Assembly (NCBI GenBank): GCA_028820635.1
Contig: JAPPIG010000071.1
Location: 30,508 to 94,507, forward strand
Direction of reading: 5' to 3'
Source of the DNA: Candidatus Poribacteria bacterium
GTDB lineage: Bacteria; Poribacteria; WGA-4E; WGA-3G
DNA length: 64,000 nucleotides
Positions 9,948-18,356 of the stretch are shown here, in pieces; position 1 is the first letter of the stretch; the number at the start of each line of letters is the position of its first letter. The notes beneath the pieces are model-generated. The model was not told the DNA's origin, did no database searches, and saw only the letters and a list, made by a program, of their open reading frames with translations. A program made the translations under genes and the position numbers.

Positions 9948-10185
9948 TCAATTTAAGGATTTTAATTCTATTTTTTGGATACGTATAGCCTCGTAGAGGT
10001 GGTATGTTATAGCAAACGGTGTTAGTCCTCTTGAGTTCTGTAGGAGCGGTATGTGTATCCAATTGCGTCTCTATAACATATCGTTCCTACGGAACTCAAG
10101 AGAAGGTTAACGTTTTTTCTATAAACATATCGTTCCTACGGAACTCAAGAATCGCAATCGGGCTTACAAAGCCCTCCAACAAGAG
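9948..10185. repeat. Dispersed composite repeat, copy 1 (homologous to 16499-16741)
   Basis: A 240-bp intergenic unit with several small hairpins: CCTC gta GAGG near 9990, repeated GTTCC tac GGAAC near 10085 and 10135 within acatatcgttcctacggaac, and GGGCTT aca AAGCCC at 10160-10174. The same order of parts occurs at 16499-16741 and partly at 32151-32308. No open frame of note. Confidence 0.75.
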
Positions 10186-10269
10186 ACAATCCAGCAACTT
10201 TTTCTTAAATTGACAGTTATGGGTAGAGTGTTGCGAACCCAACCTACAATGACTACAGAAACCTTAAAA

Positions 10270-11238
10270 CTATAATGTTACGGACTCACCGCTCCGCGAG
10301 CATTCATAGATAGCCATGTTGAGCGCGACAGAACGTCTACCTTCATACCCGTCAACTGCTGGTTCTGCGTCGTCGTGGATCACTTGGAGCGCGTCTTGAA
10401 TTACATTGCTGGGGTAAGGCGGAAGTTCAATGTCCGGTTCTTTGCCTTCGGGGAACTGCCACATTTCAGGTCCAAGACCAATGATTCCATCTTGACCGTG
10501 GATATGAATCATGGAGACACTACTGCCGGGAAAAGTTGTAGTTGTTAGTACGTGTCCAAGCGCACCGTTTTCAAATTCTAAAATTGCGGAGGTCATATCT
10601 TCGGTTTCACAATTTTCGTGGTCGTAGACATCAAAATGTGCACCGATGACTCGTTTGACGGGTCCCATGAACCACAGCATCAGGTCAATGTAGTGTACAC
10701 CTTGATTCATGATGGAACCGCCGCCGTCAAGTTCCCAAGTACCGTGCCAACCGACGTAATAACTATCTGGACGTTTCCATTTCATCCGCAATTCACACAG
10801 AAGGGGTCTACCGATTGCGCCTTGTTCCAGTGCAGCCTTGATTCGCCGATTGTGGCCACCGTATCGTTCTCCGAAGTCAACGAGCAATTTGACGTTGTTG
10901 TCTTCACAGGTTTTGATGAGCGAATTACAATTTTCAACGCTGACATCCATCGGTTTTGTGGTGATGACGTGTTTTCCACGACGTGCTGCTTCTTCTCCGA
11001 ATTTTCCGTGGAGACCGCTGGGAGTCATGATCATCGCCACATCAATATCGTCACGGTCGAACATTTCCAGTGCGTCGTCGTGGCTTTCACATCCGAACTT
11101 TTCTTCTGCTGCTTTGCGCCGATCTTCAACGAGGTCCGCAACTGCTACAAGTTCAGCACCATCTGTGCTATGAATTATACCTGAACGATTCATGCCCATA
11201 CCTAAGCCGACAACGCCAAAACGTAGATTGTTAGCCAT
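10270..11238 (-). CDS. Gfo/Idh/MocA family NAD(P)-dependent oxidoreductase
   Basis: 322 residues from the ATG at 11238, which has AGGAG eight bases upstream; the longer frame to 11292 lacks this. Rossmann motif FGVVGLGMGMNRSG near the N-terminus, cofactor/substrate loop TTKPMDVSVENC (about residue 96) with the conserved KP, and a C-terminal domain with HYIDLMLWFMGPV supplying the usual His and Asp. The glycine-rich GMGMNRSG and the paralogue at 53613 (GMGIGRPNG) share an unusual Gly-Met-Gly. Likely oxidises a polyol or sugar acid. Isolated on the minus strand between repeat regions. Substrate not determinable. Confidence 0.9.
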   Translation of the reverse strand: MANNLRFGVVGLGMGMNRSGIIHSTDGAELVAVADLVEDRRKAAEEKFGCESHDDALEMFDRDDIDVAMIMTPSGLHGKFGEEAARRGKHVITTKPMDVSVENCNSLIKTCEDNNVKLLVDFGERYGGHNRRIKAALEQGAIGRPLLCELRMKWKRPDSYYVGWHGTWELDGGGSIMNQGVHYIDLMLWFMGPVKRVIGAHFDVYDHENCETEDMTSAILEFENGALGHVLTTTTFPGSSVSMIHIHGQDGIIGLGPEMWQFPEGKEPDIELPPYPSNVIQDALQVIHDDAEPAVDGYEGRRSVALNMAIYECSRSGESVTL

Positions 11239-11316
11239 TAAATTTCTCCTAATAACGTGCCTTTCTCGGATTCTACTGATGAAAGTACTCAAATAATTCT
11301 GATCGCCAGACTGAAC

Positions 11317-11443
11317 TATGGTAGATTATACAATTAATTGGACATTTTGAGTTGTCCGAGGGAACTCCGATTTCCAATTATTATTGAGTTTTATCGCGAC
11401 CAGGAGGTCGCTCCTACAGAAGATGTGTCTATAATTCACCATA
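11317..11443. mobile_element. Family B inverted-repeat element, copy B1
   Basis: 127 bp bounded by imperfect terminal inverted repeats (left tatggtagattata, right complement tatggtgaattata). Inside lie the two diagnostic modules: gagggaactccgatttcc and ctgttgtcgcgacc-like sequence ending aggtcgctcctacag. It has no coding capacity and resembles a miniature inverted-repeat element. It fills most of the gap between divergent genes at 11238 and 11501. Confidence 0.7.
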
Positions 11444-11500
11444 AATGAATATCTGGCAAAAGTTCAACTAATTTTTAACATTATAGCACATAAGCGTCCA

Positions 11501-13159
11501 ATGCGATACAAAAATCTGATATTACTTGCAATTTTATCTACCGTGCTATTGGGAGTAACAGTAAAAGACAGCAAGGTACAGGAAATTAATTCTGATAATA
11601 GAAATGTGCGTTTTACGGATGTGACAGCAGCACTTGGCATCCAATTTCGTGATGTGAATGGTGAAAATGGGAAGAAATACTTTATTGAACCGCTTGGAAG
11701 AGGCGTTGCACTTTTTGACTATGACAATGATGGTGATTTAGACATCTACTTTGTCAATGGTTGTGATTTACCCGGTACAACCTCTCCAATTCCACCGAAA
11801 AATATGCTTTACCGAAACGATGATGGTAAATATGTTGATGTGACAGCAGATGCTTTTGTCGGTGATACCGGCTACGGATTAGGGTGCTGCGTAGGGGATT
11901 ACAACAATGATGGCTTTGTTGATCTTTATGTGACAAACTACGGCAAAAATGTGCTTTATCAAAACAACGGTGATGGCAGCTTCACAGATGTGACAGAGAA
12001 AGCAGGGGTAGGTGGTGACAGACTCAGCAGCGGATGTGCTTTTTTAGACTACGATGCCGATGGACACTTAGATCTCTATGTTGTTAACTATGTGCAATTT
12101 GATACGGAGACGAACCCGGAATGTACGCGTCAAGGTGTTCCTGTGTATTGCACGCCTGAAGCACTTGAAGGTGAAGCAGATAGGCTTTACCACAACAATG
12201 GCAACGGTACATTCACTGATGTAACGCAAAAAGCAGGGATTACCGCCCCTCCTGGAAAGGGATTAGGCGTTGTTTGCGGTGATGTGGATAACGATGGTGA
12301 TATAGATATCTTTGTTGCGAATGACACTACGCCGAATCTGCTTTACCTTAACAACGGAGATGGCACTTTCACTGAAGATGCGCTTTTTGCGGGTGTGGCG
12401 TTGAGTGAAGAGGGGCGTGCTTATAGCGGGATGGGTGCTAATCTTGGGGATTTTAACAACGACGGTTTTCTGGATATTGTGATAACGAATTTTCAGGACC
12501 AGGTTAATAGCATCTATCAGAATGCAAAAAACGGGTTTTTCAACGATGTTAGTTTTGCCACAGGAATTGGTGAAAAAAGCCTCCCCTACTTGGCGTGGGG
12601 TGTGGATTTTGTGGATTTTGACAATGATGGTTGGCTTGATCTGTTTGTTGCTAATGGACATTTAGATGACAATATAGTGGAGATTGATCCTGTCGGGACA
12701 TATAAGCAAGTCAATCAGATTTTCTGGAACAATCGAGGTGTCACGTTTAAGGTAGAAAAAGTTGCGTTGCCCCCGAAAGTGAGTCGTGGTGCTGCATTCG
12801 GAGATATTGATAACGATGGTGATGTAGATATAGTTGTTGCTAACCTAAAAGACACACCAACTGTTTTGCGAAATGAGGGTGGAAACAACGGGAATTGGCT
12901 CAGTATAAAGTTGGTCGGGACTCATTGCGCTCGTGATGCGATTGGCGCGCGTGTGACGGTTGTGGCAGGAAAATTAACACAGATACGAGAGGTGAAAAGC
13001 GGTTCAGGTTATCTTAGTCAGAACGATATGCGGTTGCACTTTGGGCTTGGAGATGTGAAGCAGGTTGACTCGGTGACAGTCCGATGGCTGTGTGGACATG
13101 TTGAAACTATCAAAGATGTTAATGTGAATCAAGTGTTTGTTATAGAGGAAAAGCGGTGA
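11501..13159 (+). CDS. FG-GAP/VCBS-repeat protein with C-terminal ASPIC/UnbV domain (CRTAC1-like)
   Basis: 552 residues with an N-terminal signal-like hydrophobic stretch (LILLAILSTVLLGVTV), hence probably exported. Seven repeats carry calcium-binding DxDxDG loops, for example DYDNDGDLDIYF, DYNNDGFVDLYV, DYDADGHLDLYV, DVDNDGDIDIFV and DIDNDGDVDIVV, which fold as an integrin-alpha-like propeller. The last 75 residues (IGARVTVVAGKLTQIREV, then GSGYLSQND and HFGLGD) are the ASPIC/UnbV domain that normally ends such proteins. The family is abundant in Poribacteria, Planctomycetes and Acidobacteria and has no settled function; calcium-dependent surface binding is assumed. No clear ribosome-binding site. 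Ends head-on with the next gene, sharing the stop region. Confidence 0.93.
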   Translation: MRYKNLILLAILSTVLLGVTVKDSKVQEINSDNRNVRFTDVTAALGIQFRDVNGENGKKYFIEPLGRGVALFDYDNDGDLDIYFVNGCDLPGTTSPIPPKNMLYRNDDGKYVDVTADAFVGDTGYGLGCCVGDYNNDGFVDLYVTNYGKNVLYQNNGDGSFTDVTEKAGVGGDRLSSGCAFLDYDADGHLDLYVVNYVQFDTETNPECTRQGVPVYCTPEALEGEADRLYHNNGNGTFTDVTQKAGITAPPGKGLGVVCGDVDNDGDIDIFVANDTTPNLLYLNNGDGTFTEDALFAGVALSEEGRAYSGMGANLGDFNNDGFLDIVITNFQDQVNSIYQNAKNGFFNDVSFATGIGEKSLPYLAWGVDFVDFDNDGWLDLFVANGHLDDNIVEIDPVGTYKQVNQIFWNNRGVTFKVEKVALPPKVSRGAAFGDIDNDGDVDIVVANLKDTPTVLRNEGGNNGNWLSIKLVGTHCARDAIGARVTVVAGKLTQIREVKSGSGYLSQNDMRLHFGLGDVKQVDSVTVRWLCGHVETIKDVNVNQVFVIEEKR

Positions 13160-13834
13160 TTACACTTGATTTGCAAAATAATCGCAAGATGCTTGCAAAC
13201 CGCATGCTTGACATTCAGGCGTTTTCTGACAGACTCTCGCACCATGTCGAACAATTAAGGCGTGGTATTCGTTGAATAGCTCTACTTCGTGCGGTAGGTT
13301 ATCCATGAATAGCGCGCGAAGTCTTTCATAGTGAAAGTTCCCCTCAACCCATCCTAACCGACTGAGAAGTCTATAGGTATAGGTGTCAACGACAAAACTC
13401 GGTTTTTCTGCGGCGTAGAGAATGATTGAATCGGCAGTTTCGGGACCGACACCGTAGATTGAAAGCAGTTCTTCCCGTAATTCTGGCGCATCTTGCTTAA
13501 ACATTTCTTGCATCGGGCGTTGGACGATGTGTTCCACGAAGGCGCGCACCTTCTTCGCTTTCATTCGAAAATATCCAGAAGGGTGCAGAAGTTCCTCTAA
13601 CTTGTCTTGGCTAACAGCATGTATTTGTTCAGGTGTAAACGCGTCTGCCGCTTTGAGATTGTCAATCGCTTTCTCAACATTTCGCCATGCGGTTGCTTGT
13701 GTTAAGATAGCACCGAGTGCGACTTCAAAGGGTGTATCTGCCGGCCACCACCTAAGCGTGCCGTGTTCCGTTTGAAGTTGATCGTATAGGTCAAGCAGTT
13801 TTTTATTCAGATTTTCTTCATAAATAATGCGCAT
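13160..13834 (-). CDS. Endonuclease III-related HhH-GPD DNA glycosylase (COG2231 type)
   Basis: 224 residues. The HhH-GPD core is clear: GAILTQATAWRNVEKAI (about residue 47), helix-hairpin-helix SIYGVGPETADSII (near 128), catalytic Asp in FVVDTYTYRLLSRLGW (near 150), and a C-terminal Cys cluster spaced C-x5-C-x2-C-x5-C (CQKTPECQACGLQASC) expected to hold a 4Fe-4S cluster. Endonuclease III has a lyase Lys in GVGRKTA; here the position is Glu (GVGPETA), as in the COG2231 subfamily, so it should be a monofunctional base-excision glycosylase. First spacing of the cluster is five rather than the usual six. Convergent with the FG-GAP gene, stop codons abutting. Confidence 0.85.
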   Translation of the reverse strand: MRIIYEENLNKKLLDLYDQLQTEHGTLRWWPADTPFEVALGAILTQATAWRNVEKAIDNLKAADAFTPEQIHAVSQDKLEELLHPSGYFRMKAKKVRAFVEHIVQRPMQEMFKQDAPELREELLSIYGVGPETADSIILYAAEKPSFVVDTYTYRLLSRLGWVEGNFHYERLRALFMDNLPHEVELFNEYHALIVRHGARVCQKTPECQACGLQASCDYFANQV

Positions 13835-13880
13835 ATCTGTATAATTGTATAATTCCTAATTTGGACAGTGAGGATAAAAT

Positions 13881-14768
13881 ATGAATATCAGTTTTAGTAC
13901 CGGTGTTGGCGGTGGAGCATGGGGTCTTACTGAATGTGCCGCGTGGGCAATAGCCAACGATTTTGATGCAATCCGTCCCTACAATAACGGTCTTTTTGAA
14001 CCGAACCAGATTATACAATCAGGTGGCGAGGAAGTCAAGGATATTTTGGCTAACACAGACATTTACCTCGCGGCTTTCACGGCACATTGCAATCTTCTGG
14101 ATGATGATTTAGAAAAACGCGAAAATGCTCGCGATGCGTTGATGCAAGCAATTGAAGCAGCGTATATTCTTGAAATTCCGGCGATAGTCACTTATGCGGG
14201 AAGTCCTATCAGTTGGCATTTTTATGGGCAATTTTCTTCGGAACCGGGTAATCCGGGTGATCGTTCTGTAGAACTTGTTCAACGATTCAAGGAGATGTGG
14301 ACACCTGTTGTACGATTCGCCGAAGAAAAGGGCGTAAAGCTTGCGTTGGATTGCGCAGTTCGTATGGGTAATATTGCTTGTAATCCTGAAATGTGGGAAC
14401 GTATTCTTGACGCTGTGCCTTCTGATGCGTTGGGACTATCGTGCGATCCATCGCACTGGCTATGGATGGGGATTCTTCCCGCTGAAGACGCTATCCGCAT
14501 GTTCAGCGGGAAGTGGTATTATGCGGATGTTAAGGATTGTGAGATAAGTCCCCGTATGCTGTTCCGACAAGGCATCATCGGGAATTGGTGGTGGCAGTAT
14601 CGGGTGCCGGGACGCGGACAATTGAACTGGGGCACGATTATTGGTGCGTTGCTGGAATCTGGCTACGATTATGTTCTGTGTGTCGAAAACGAAGACCGTG
14701 GGGCACCAGGGTTAGAAGGTTTTGCTATTGGTTGTAGACATCTTCGGCAATTCCTGCCGAATTCTTGA
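13881..14768 (+). CDS. Sugar phosphate isomerase/epimerase-like TIM barrel (AP endonuclease 2 family)
   Basis: 295 residues of the xylose-isomerase-like TIM-barrel family. Metal-ligand positions are recognisable: the Glu side of strand 4-5 is replaced by KLALDCAVRMGN, Asp/His in LSCDPSHWLWMG, the Asp/Lys pair YADVKDCE, and the C-terminal CVENEDRGAPGLEGF. These enzymes isomerise or epimerise keto-sugars and sugar acids, often beside Gfo/Idh dehydrogenases. GAGG lies seven bases before the ATG. The gene starts 46 bp from the divergent glycosylase gene. Substrate unknown. Confidence 0.85.
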   Translation: MNISFSTGVGGGAWGLTECAAWAIANDFDAIRPYNNGLFEPNQIIQSGGEEVKDILANTDIYLAAFTAHCNLLDDDLEKRENARDALMQAIEAAYILEIPAIVTYAGSPISWHFYGQFSSEPGNPGDRSVELVQRFKEMWTPVVRFAEEKGVKLALDCAVRMGNIACNPEMWERILDAVPSDALGLSCDPSHWLWMGILPAEDAIRMFSGKWYYADVKDCEISPRMLFRQGIIGNWWWQYRVPGRGQLNWGTIIGALLESGYDYVLCVENEDRGAPGLEGFAIGCRHLRQFLPNS

Positions 14769-14904
14769 GTGCAATAATCTGAATCGCTGATTATGCGGAT
14801 TACACAGATTGCGCGGATTTTAATATGCATAAGATAAGGGTAATCTTGTAAATCTAAAAATCCTGAAAATCTTGGTTCAGACAAAAGGAGAATCTTGCAT
14901 TATC

Positions 14905-15013
14905 GGACTTACAAAGTCCTCCCACATGAGATATGGTTGATGTTCAAATTTTACACATGCTAACCCGACAGAGGCTAAACGTGTCGGGTTTCGCTGCGCT
15001 CTACCCGACCTAC
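14905..15013. repeat. Hairpin repeats between the isomerase and DUF1611 genes
   Basis: At 14905-14919 GGACTT aca AAGTCC is a variant of the ttacaaa hairpin family with a different but paired stem. At 14962-15013 AACCCGACA pairs with TGTCGGGTT, followed by the inverse arm CTCTACCCGACCTAC of the 8894 repeat family. No gene in 14769-15058. Confidence 0.65.
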
Positions 15014-15058
15014 AATACCACTTGAAATTGACTCCAATTTGTGATAATTTATTGGTAA

Positions 15059-16126
15059 ATGAATAAACAATTACACCCTAAATCACATAAAATTGCTATT
15101 CTTGCCGAAGGGTCATTCGGTGTCTTAGAATCGAAGACCGCCACAGTTTTGGTGCGCTATTTGCCTAACAACGTTGTTGCTGTCATTGATAGTACCAAAG
15201 CGGGAAAAGATGTAAGTGATGTAATAGAGATTGGTGAAGGAATACCAGTTGTCCGCAATCTGGCAGAGGCGATGCGGTTTGAACCAACGATGTTGGCTAT
15301 CGGTATCGCTCCCCCTGGTGGTGAATTACCAGAGGCGTGGCGTGGGATTCTACATGAAGCAATCAGAAGCGGATTACATATCATGAGCGGTCTACACCAT
15401 TTTTTGAGTGAGAATGCTGAACTGGCGGAATTAGCAGAGGCACATAACGTGGTGTTGTGGGATGCCCGTAAACCACCAGAGGACTTACCTGTGGCAACTT
15501 GTAAAGCTGCAGATGTAGATGCGACTGTAATCCTCACTGTCGGTTCAGATTGCCGTGTTGGGAAGATGTTATCTGGCATAGAGGTTACAAACGCTGCAAG
15601 GGAAAAGGGACTTAATGCTGAGTTTTGTCCGACGGGACAGAACGGCATTATGGTTTGGGGTTGGGGTATTGCGATTGACGCTGTTGTTTCTGACTTCACC
15701 GCTGGCGCGGCTGAGCAGATTGTGCTTGAAGGAGCGAAAAATCACGACCTTCTAATCGTTGAGGGGCAGGGATCATTGGTGCATCCAGGATATTCGGGGG
15801 TAACGTTGAGTCTACTCCACGGTAGCATGCCCGATGCGATGATTTTCTGTCATCAACCTTCGCGGAAAGAAGTTGCACGATATACGGTGCCTTTACCCTC
15901 TTTAACCGAGATGATAGCACATTATGAGATGCTAACTGCGCCTATAAAACCTGCAAAGGTAATTGGATTAGCACTCAATTGTTTTGATCTATCTGAAAAG
16001 GAGGCGTATGCGGCGATTGCTGCTGCGGAGTCGGAGACAGGATTGCCTGCAACAGATGTGGTGCGGTTTGGTGCTAAGAAGTTGGTTGATGCTGTTCAGA
16101 AGGTGTATCAAGACAATAAACGATAG
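15059..16126 (+). CDS. DUF1611 domain protein (DgcN-like, P-loop N-acetyltransferase family)
   Basis: 355 residues covering the full DUF1611 family: an N-terminal Rossmann-like domain (AILAEGSFGVLESKTATVL to about residue 150) and a C-terminal P-loop domain beginning at LTVGSDCRVGKML, with GQGSLVHPGYSGVTL and HQPSRKEVARY as later family motifs. DgcN of marine bacteria, a DUF1611 protein, acetylates D-glutamate in a D-amino-acid catabolic route; other members are uncharacterised. The usual partner, a dipeptide-epimerase-like enolase-superfamily enzyme (DgcA), is not adjacent, but a D-threonine-aldolase-like gene lies about 1.1 kb downstream on the other strand. Weak ribosome-binding site. Family certain; substrate inferred only. 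Confidence 0.85.
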   Translation: MNKQLHPKSHKIAILAEGSFGVLESKTATVLVRYLPNNVVAVIDSTKAGKDVSDVIEIGEGIPVVRNLAEAMRFEPTMLAIGIAPPGGELPEAWRGILHEAIRSGLHIMSGLHHFLSENAELAELAEAHNVVLWDARKPPEDLPVATCKAADVDATVILTVGSDCRVGKMLSGIEVTNAAREKGLNAEFCPTGQNGIMVWGWGIAIDAVVSDFTAGAAEQIVLEGAKNHDLLIVEGQGSLVHPGYSGVTLSLLHGSMPDAMIFCHQPSRKEVARYTVPLPSLTEMIAHYEMLTAPIKPAKVIGLALNCFDLSEKEAYAAIAAAESETGLPATDVVRFGAKKLVDAVQKVYQDNKR

Positions 16127-16159
16127 TATTCAGCAAATTGAATCAGTTGGAGATATATT

Positions 16160-16408
16160 ATGGTTACGCGTGAATGGTTAGTAGAAACCGAAAATTCTCA
16201 TACTGTTCGTGTTGATCATTGGAGGATGTGGTCGGGCAGGGTACATATTTATGTTGACGATGAATTAATCTTTGAAAGACATCGCAAATTATATGACACA
16301 GGGTTAGAACATCGTTTCAAAGTTGACGGACTGCCCTATATTATCCGAATTCTGTACAGAACGTGGCATTATGAATATGAACTGTGGATTGATGGAAAAC
16401 TACAGTAA
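16160..16408 (+). CDS. Small beta-rich protein, FAIM-like
   Basis: 82 residues, all apparently beta-strand. The pattern WLVETENSHTVRVDHWRMWSG, then IYVDDELIFE, DTGLEHRFKVDG and a closing YEYELWIDGKLQ strongly recalls the Fas apoptotic inhibitory molecule (FAIM) fold, in which paired W...H.V...H....G...I.VDG strands form a small beta-sandwich. This similarity is from memory and must be tested. No signal peptide, so it is cytoplasmic. GGAG lies seven bases ahead of the ATG, and the gene follows the DUF1611 stop by 33 bp in the same direction, so the two are probably co-transcribed. Function unknown. Confidence 0.7.
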   Translation: MVTREWLVETENSHTVRVDHWRMWSGRVHIYVDDELIFERHRKLYDTGLEHRFKVDGLPYIIRILYRTWHYEYELWIDGKLQ

Positions 16409-16498
16409 TTTAATCAAAATGAATTATGGATATTTTAGTTAAATCTAAAATATGGACCAGTCTTTGGTAGATTCGGTTTCCTAACTGAACCATAGGCG

Positions 16499-16741
16499 TC
16501 AATTTAAGGATTTTAGGTCTACTTCTTGGATATGTATAGCCTCGGAGAGGCGGAATGTTTATAGAGAATACGGCGTCAGACCCTCTTGAGCTCCATAGGA
16601 GCGGTATGTGTATCCAATAGCACCTCTTAAACATATCGTTCCTACGGAACTCAAAAAAAGGGTGTCGTTTTTCTATAAACATACCGTTCCTACGGAACTC
16701 AAGAATCCCAATCAGGTTTAGAAAACCCTGCTACAAGAAAG
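16499..16741. repeat. Dispersed composite repeat, copy 2 (homologous to 9948-10185)
   Basis: Begins with tcaatttaaggatttta as copy 1 does and contains the same hairpin string: CCTC gga GAGG near 16535, GTTCC tac GGAAC near 16630 and 16688, and a closing aatcaggtttagaaaaccct hairpin. Differences between copies often keep base pairing. Flanked by two copies of a ggtttcctaactgaacc hairpin at about 16478 and 16770. No gene in 16409-16941. Confidence 0.75.
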
Positions 16742-16791
16742 ATCAAACACTAAATTCACGCCTATGGTTCGGTTTCCTAACTGAACCTATA

Positions 16792-16928
16792 TATAGTGAA
16801 CTTTAGAATTTACAGGACATTTTGAGTTGTAGGAGGGAACTCCAATTCCCGGCTATCAGTGAGTTTTGTCGCGATTCGGAGATCGCTCCTACAAAAAATG
16901 TGTCTCTTTAATTTCAAAGTTCACCATA
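16792..16928. mobile_element. Family B inverted-repeat element, copy B2
   Basis: 137 bp with terminal inverted repeats of about 20 bp (left tatagtgaactttagaattt, right complement tatggtgaactttgaaatt). The inner modules gtaggagggaactccaattc and tcgcgattcggagatcgc are inverse-complementary to each other with a few mismatches. The right end lies only 13 bp before the next start codon, so this element probably supplies or displaces the promoter of the 16942 gene. Confidence 0.75.
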
Positions 16929-16941
16929 ATTTGGAGGAAAA

Positions 16942-17175
16942 ATGCGTATTTCAAAACGTTCTCGATCCGTTATATTTGTAGCAGTAATATTTTCTTTTGT
17001 TGTTGGATTTTCAATGATTCTGCACCCTGAAACTTACTCAATGGAACCGTTCATGTTGGCGGCAATAGCTACCTTTTTGGCGGGAATTTACGTTGAATTG
17101 AACGAAATGAATAAACAGAAGCGCGAATCGGATAAACGCCTATCGGATACTGACGAAAAATTGAATTCCGAATGA
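16942..17175 (+). CDS. Small two-helix membrane protein, hypothetical
   Basis: 77 residues with an excellent ribosome-binding site (GGAGG, five bases before ATG). A basic N-terminus leads into a first membrane segment (about 10-27) and a second (about 37-53), after which a charged, probably coiled helix (EMNKQKRESDKRLSDTDEKL) faces the cytoplasm. No family recognised. It converges with the 17229 gene and lies directly after the B2 element. Function unknown. Confidence 0.65.
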   Translation: MRISKRSRSVIFVAVIFSFVVGFSMILHPETYSMEPFMLAAIATFLAGIYVELNEMNKQKRESDKRLSDTDEKLNSE

Positions 17176-17228
17176 TGTGTTACACAGATAAATTAGCATC
17201 ATTTTTTAACTTCTGTTTTTCCTATTCA

Positions 17229-18335
17229 TTAAACACTCCGATTGCGCGCGGTAACCTCCCACGTCCCTTGACAATACCCATCAGAATCAATCACATAGTA
17301 AAACGGATGTAACGCAACACATGGACAAATGTGTGTTGGACAAACATAAATCTCTTGTCCGATTTGTATTGGCGTATCTTCAGGGATATTTATTGCCCAA
17401 TGTTCTTCGTGTTGTTTATCTGCCTCAGCGTTGTCAATGTTTAGGATAATTCCGCGCACACCATCAGGGTCAGCTGCAATTGCTTTGTGTCCCAAATCAA
17501 GCGTAATACGGTTCGGGGTAGGTATGCTAATGACGCGACTCAGCAGTAGTGCTGCGGGTGTAAAGCCGAGGTCGGGATAACGGTTAGTGTAACCGTAGTC
17601 ATGAAAAACAAACGTTCCGGGCGACGTTTCTACCCCTGGTGTATCAGCATAGATAGGAAATGTCGGTGTGCCTCCCATCACAACCAATGGCACGGCGAGT
17701 CCTTTTGCAGAAAGCATGTTCTGCATCACTTCAACTTGTGCAAGACTTTGATTGCATGCGACTTTGCGGGCTGTTAGATCCTCATCGTGGATATGTCCAT
17801 CGTATACATGTAATCCCCATGGCTGTAAACTTTCTGACTGGTCAATAGCCTCGTAAATCTCCACAGCAGTATCGCCGACAGGCACACCGGTGCGATGCAT
17901 GCCTACATCAAGGTCAAGCATGACTTTAACGTTCAAACCGAGTTTCTCCGATGATGCAGAGAGAGCAGTTACTGCTTCTTGATGGTCAACGATTACCTTG
18001 AAATCAGCATTTGGGTGCCGTTGCTGGAGTGAAAGAAAGCGATTGATATTAGGACCTACCATTTGGTACGCGATTAAAATATCCTCTATTCCGTTTTGTG
18101 CGAGCATTTCTGCTTCTCGCAGCGTGGCGCATTTATGCTTGAGGATACCCGCTTCCCGTTCCATTTCAATAATTTCAGATGTTTTGTGCGTCTTCGCATG
18201 CGGTCTAAGTTTTGAGACATCACCTTCCACAGTTGCTATAGCGTGTTCTATATTTCGCTGAACCAGTGGGAGATAGACAACAAGTGCAGGAGTGGGAATG
18301 TTTTCAACGTTCTGTATGCGATATTTCTGATCCAT
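17229..18335 (-). CDS. D-threonine aldolase / DSD1-family PLP enzyme (alanine racemase-like fold)
   Basis: 368 residues, full length for the family. The N-terminal TIM barrel has the PLP-lysine motif RPHAKTHK (about residue 44-51), and the C-terminal beta-domain carries the metal site PTHICPCVALH (near residue 335), where the His and Cys bind the divalent ion used with PLP. Characterised members cleave D-threonine or D-3-hydroxy amino acids to glycine and an aldehyde, or dehydrate D-serine. GAGG sits eight bases before the ATG. It is 21 bp downstream of pth on the same strand and probably read through from it. With the DUF1611 protein nearby it suggests D-amino-acid use, which is inference. 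Confidence 0.88.
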   Translation of the reverse strand: MDQKYRIQNVENIPTPALVVYLPLVQRNIEHAIATVEGDVSKLRPHAKTHKTSEIIEMEREAGILKHKCATLREAEMLAQNGIEDILIAYQMVGPNINRFLSLQQRHPNADFKVIVDHQEAVTALSASSEKLGLNVKVMLDLDVGMHRTGVPVGDTAVEIYEAIDQSESLQPWGLHVYDGHIHDEDLTARKVACNQSLAQVEVMQNMLSAKGLAVPLVVMGGTPTFPIYADTPGVETSPGTFVFHDYGYTNRYPDLGFTPAALLLSRVISIPTPNRITLDLGHKAIAADPDGVRGIILNIDNAEADKQHEEHWAINIPEDTPIQIGQEIYVCPTHICPCVALHPFYYVIDSDGYCQGTWEVTARNRSV

Positions 18336-18356
18336 TTCAATACCTCTTTCTCCTAT

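Noticed and set aside
9976..10190. CRISPR-like array of acatatcgttcctacggaac units
   Set aside because: Only two or three units with unequal spacing and unequal sequence, each a hairpin; no cas genes. A dispersed composite repeat explains it.
10618..11184. 188-residue plus-strand frame opposite the Gfo/Idh gene
   Set aside because: Low-similarity composition (His/Phe-rich), no ribosome-binding site; the minus-strand Gfo/Idh reading is unmistakable.
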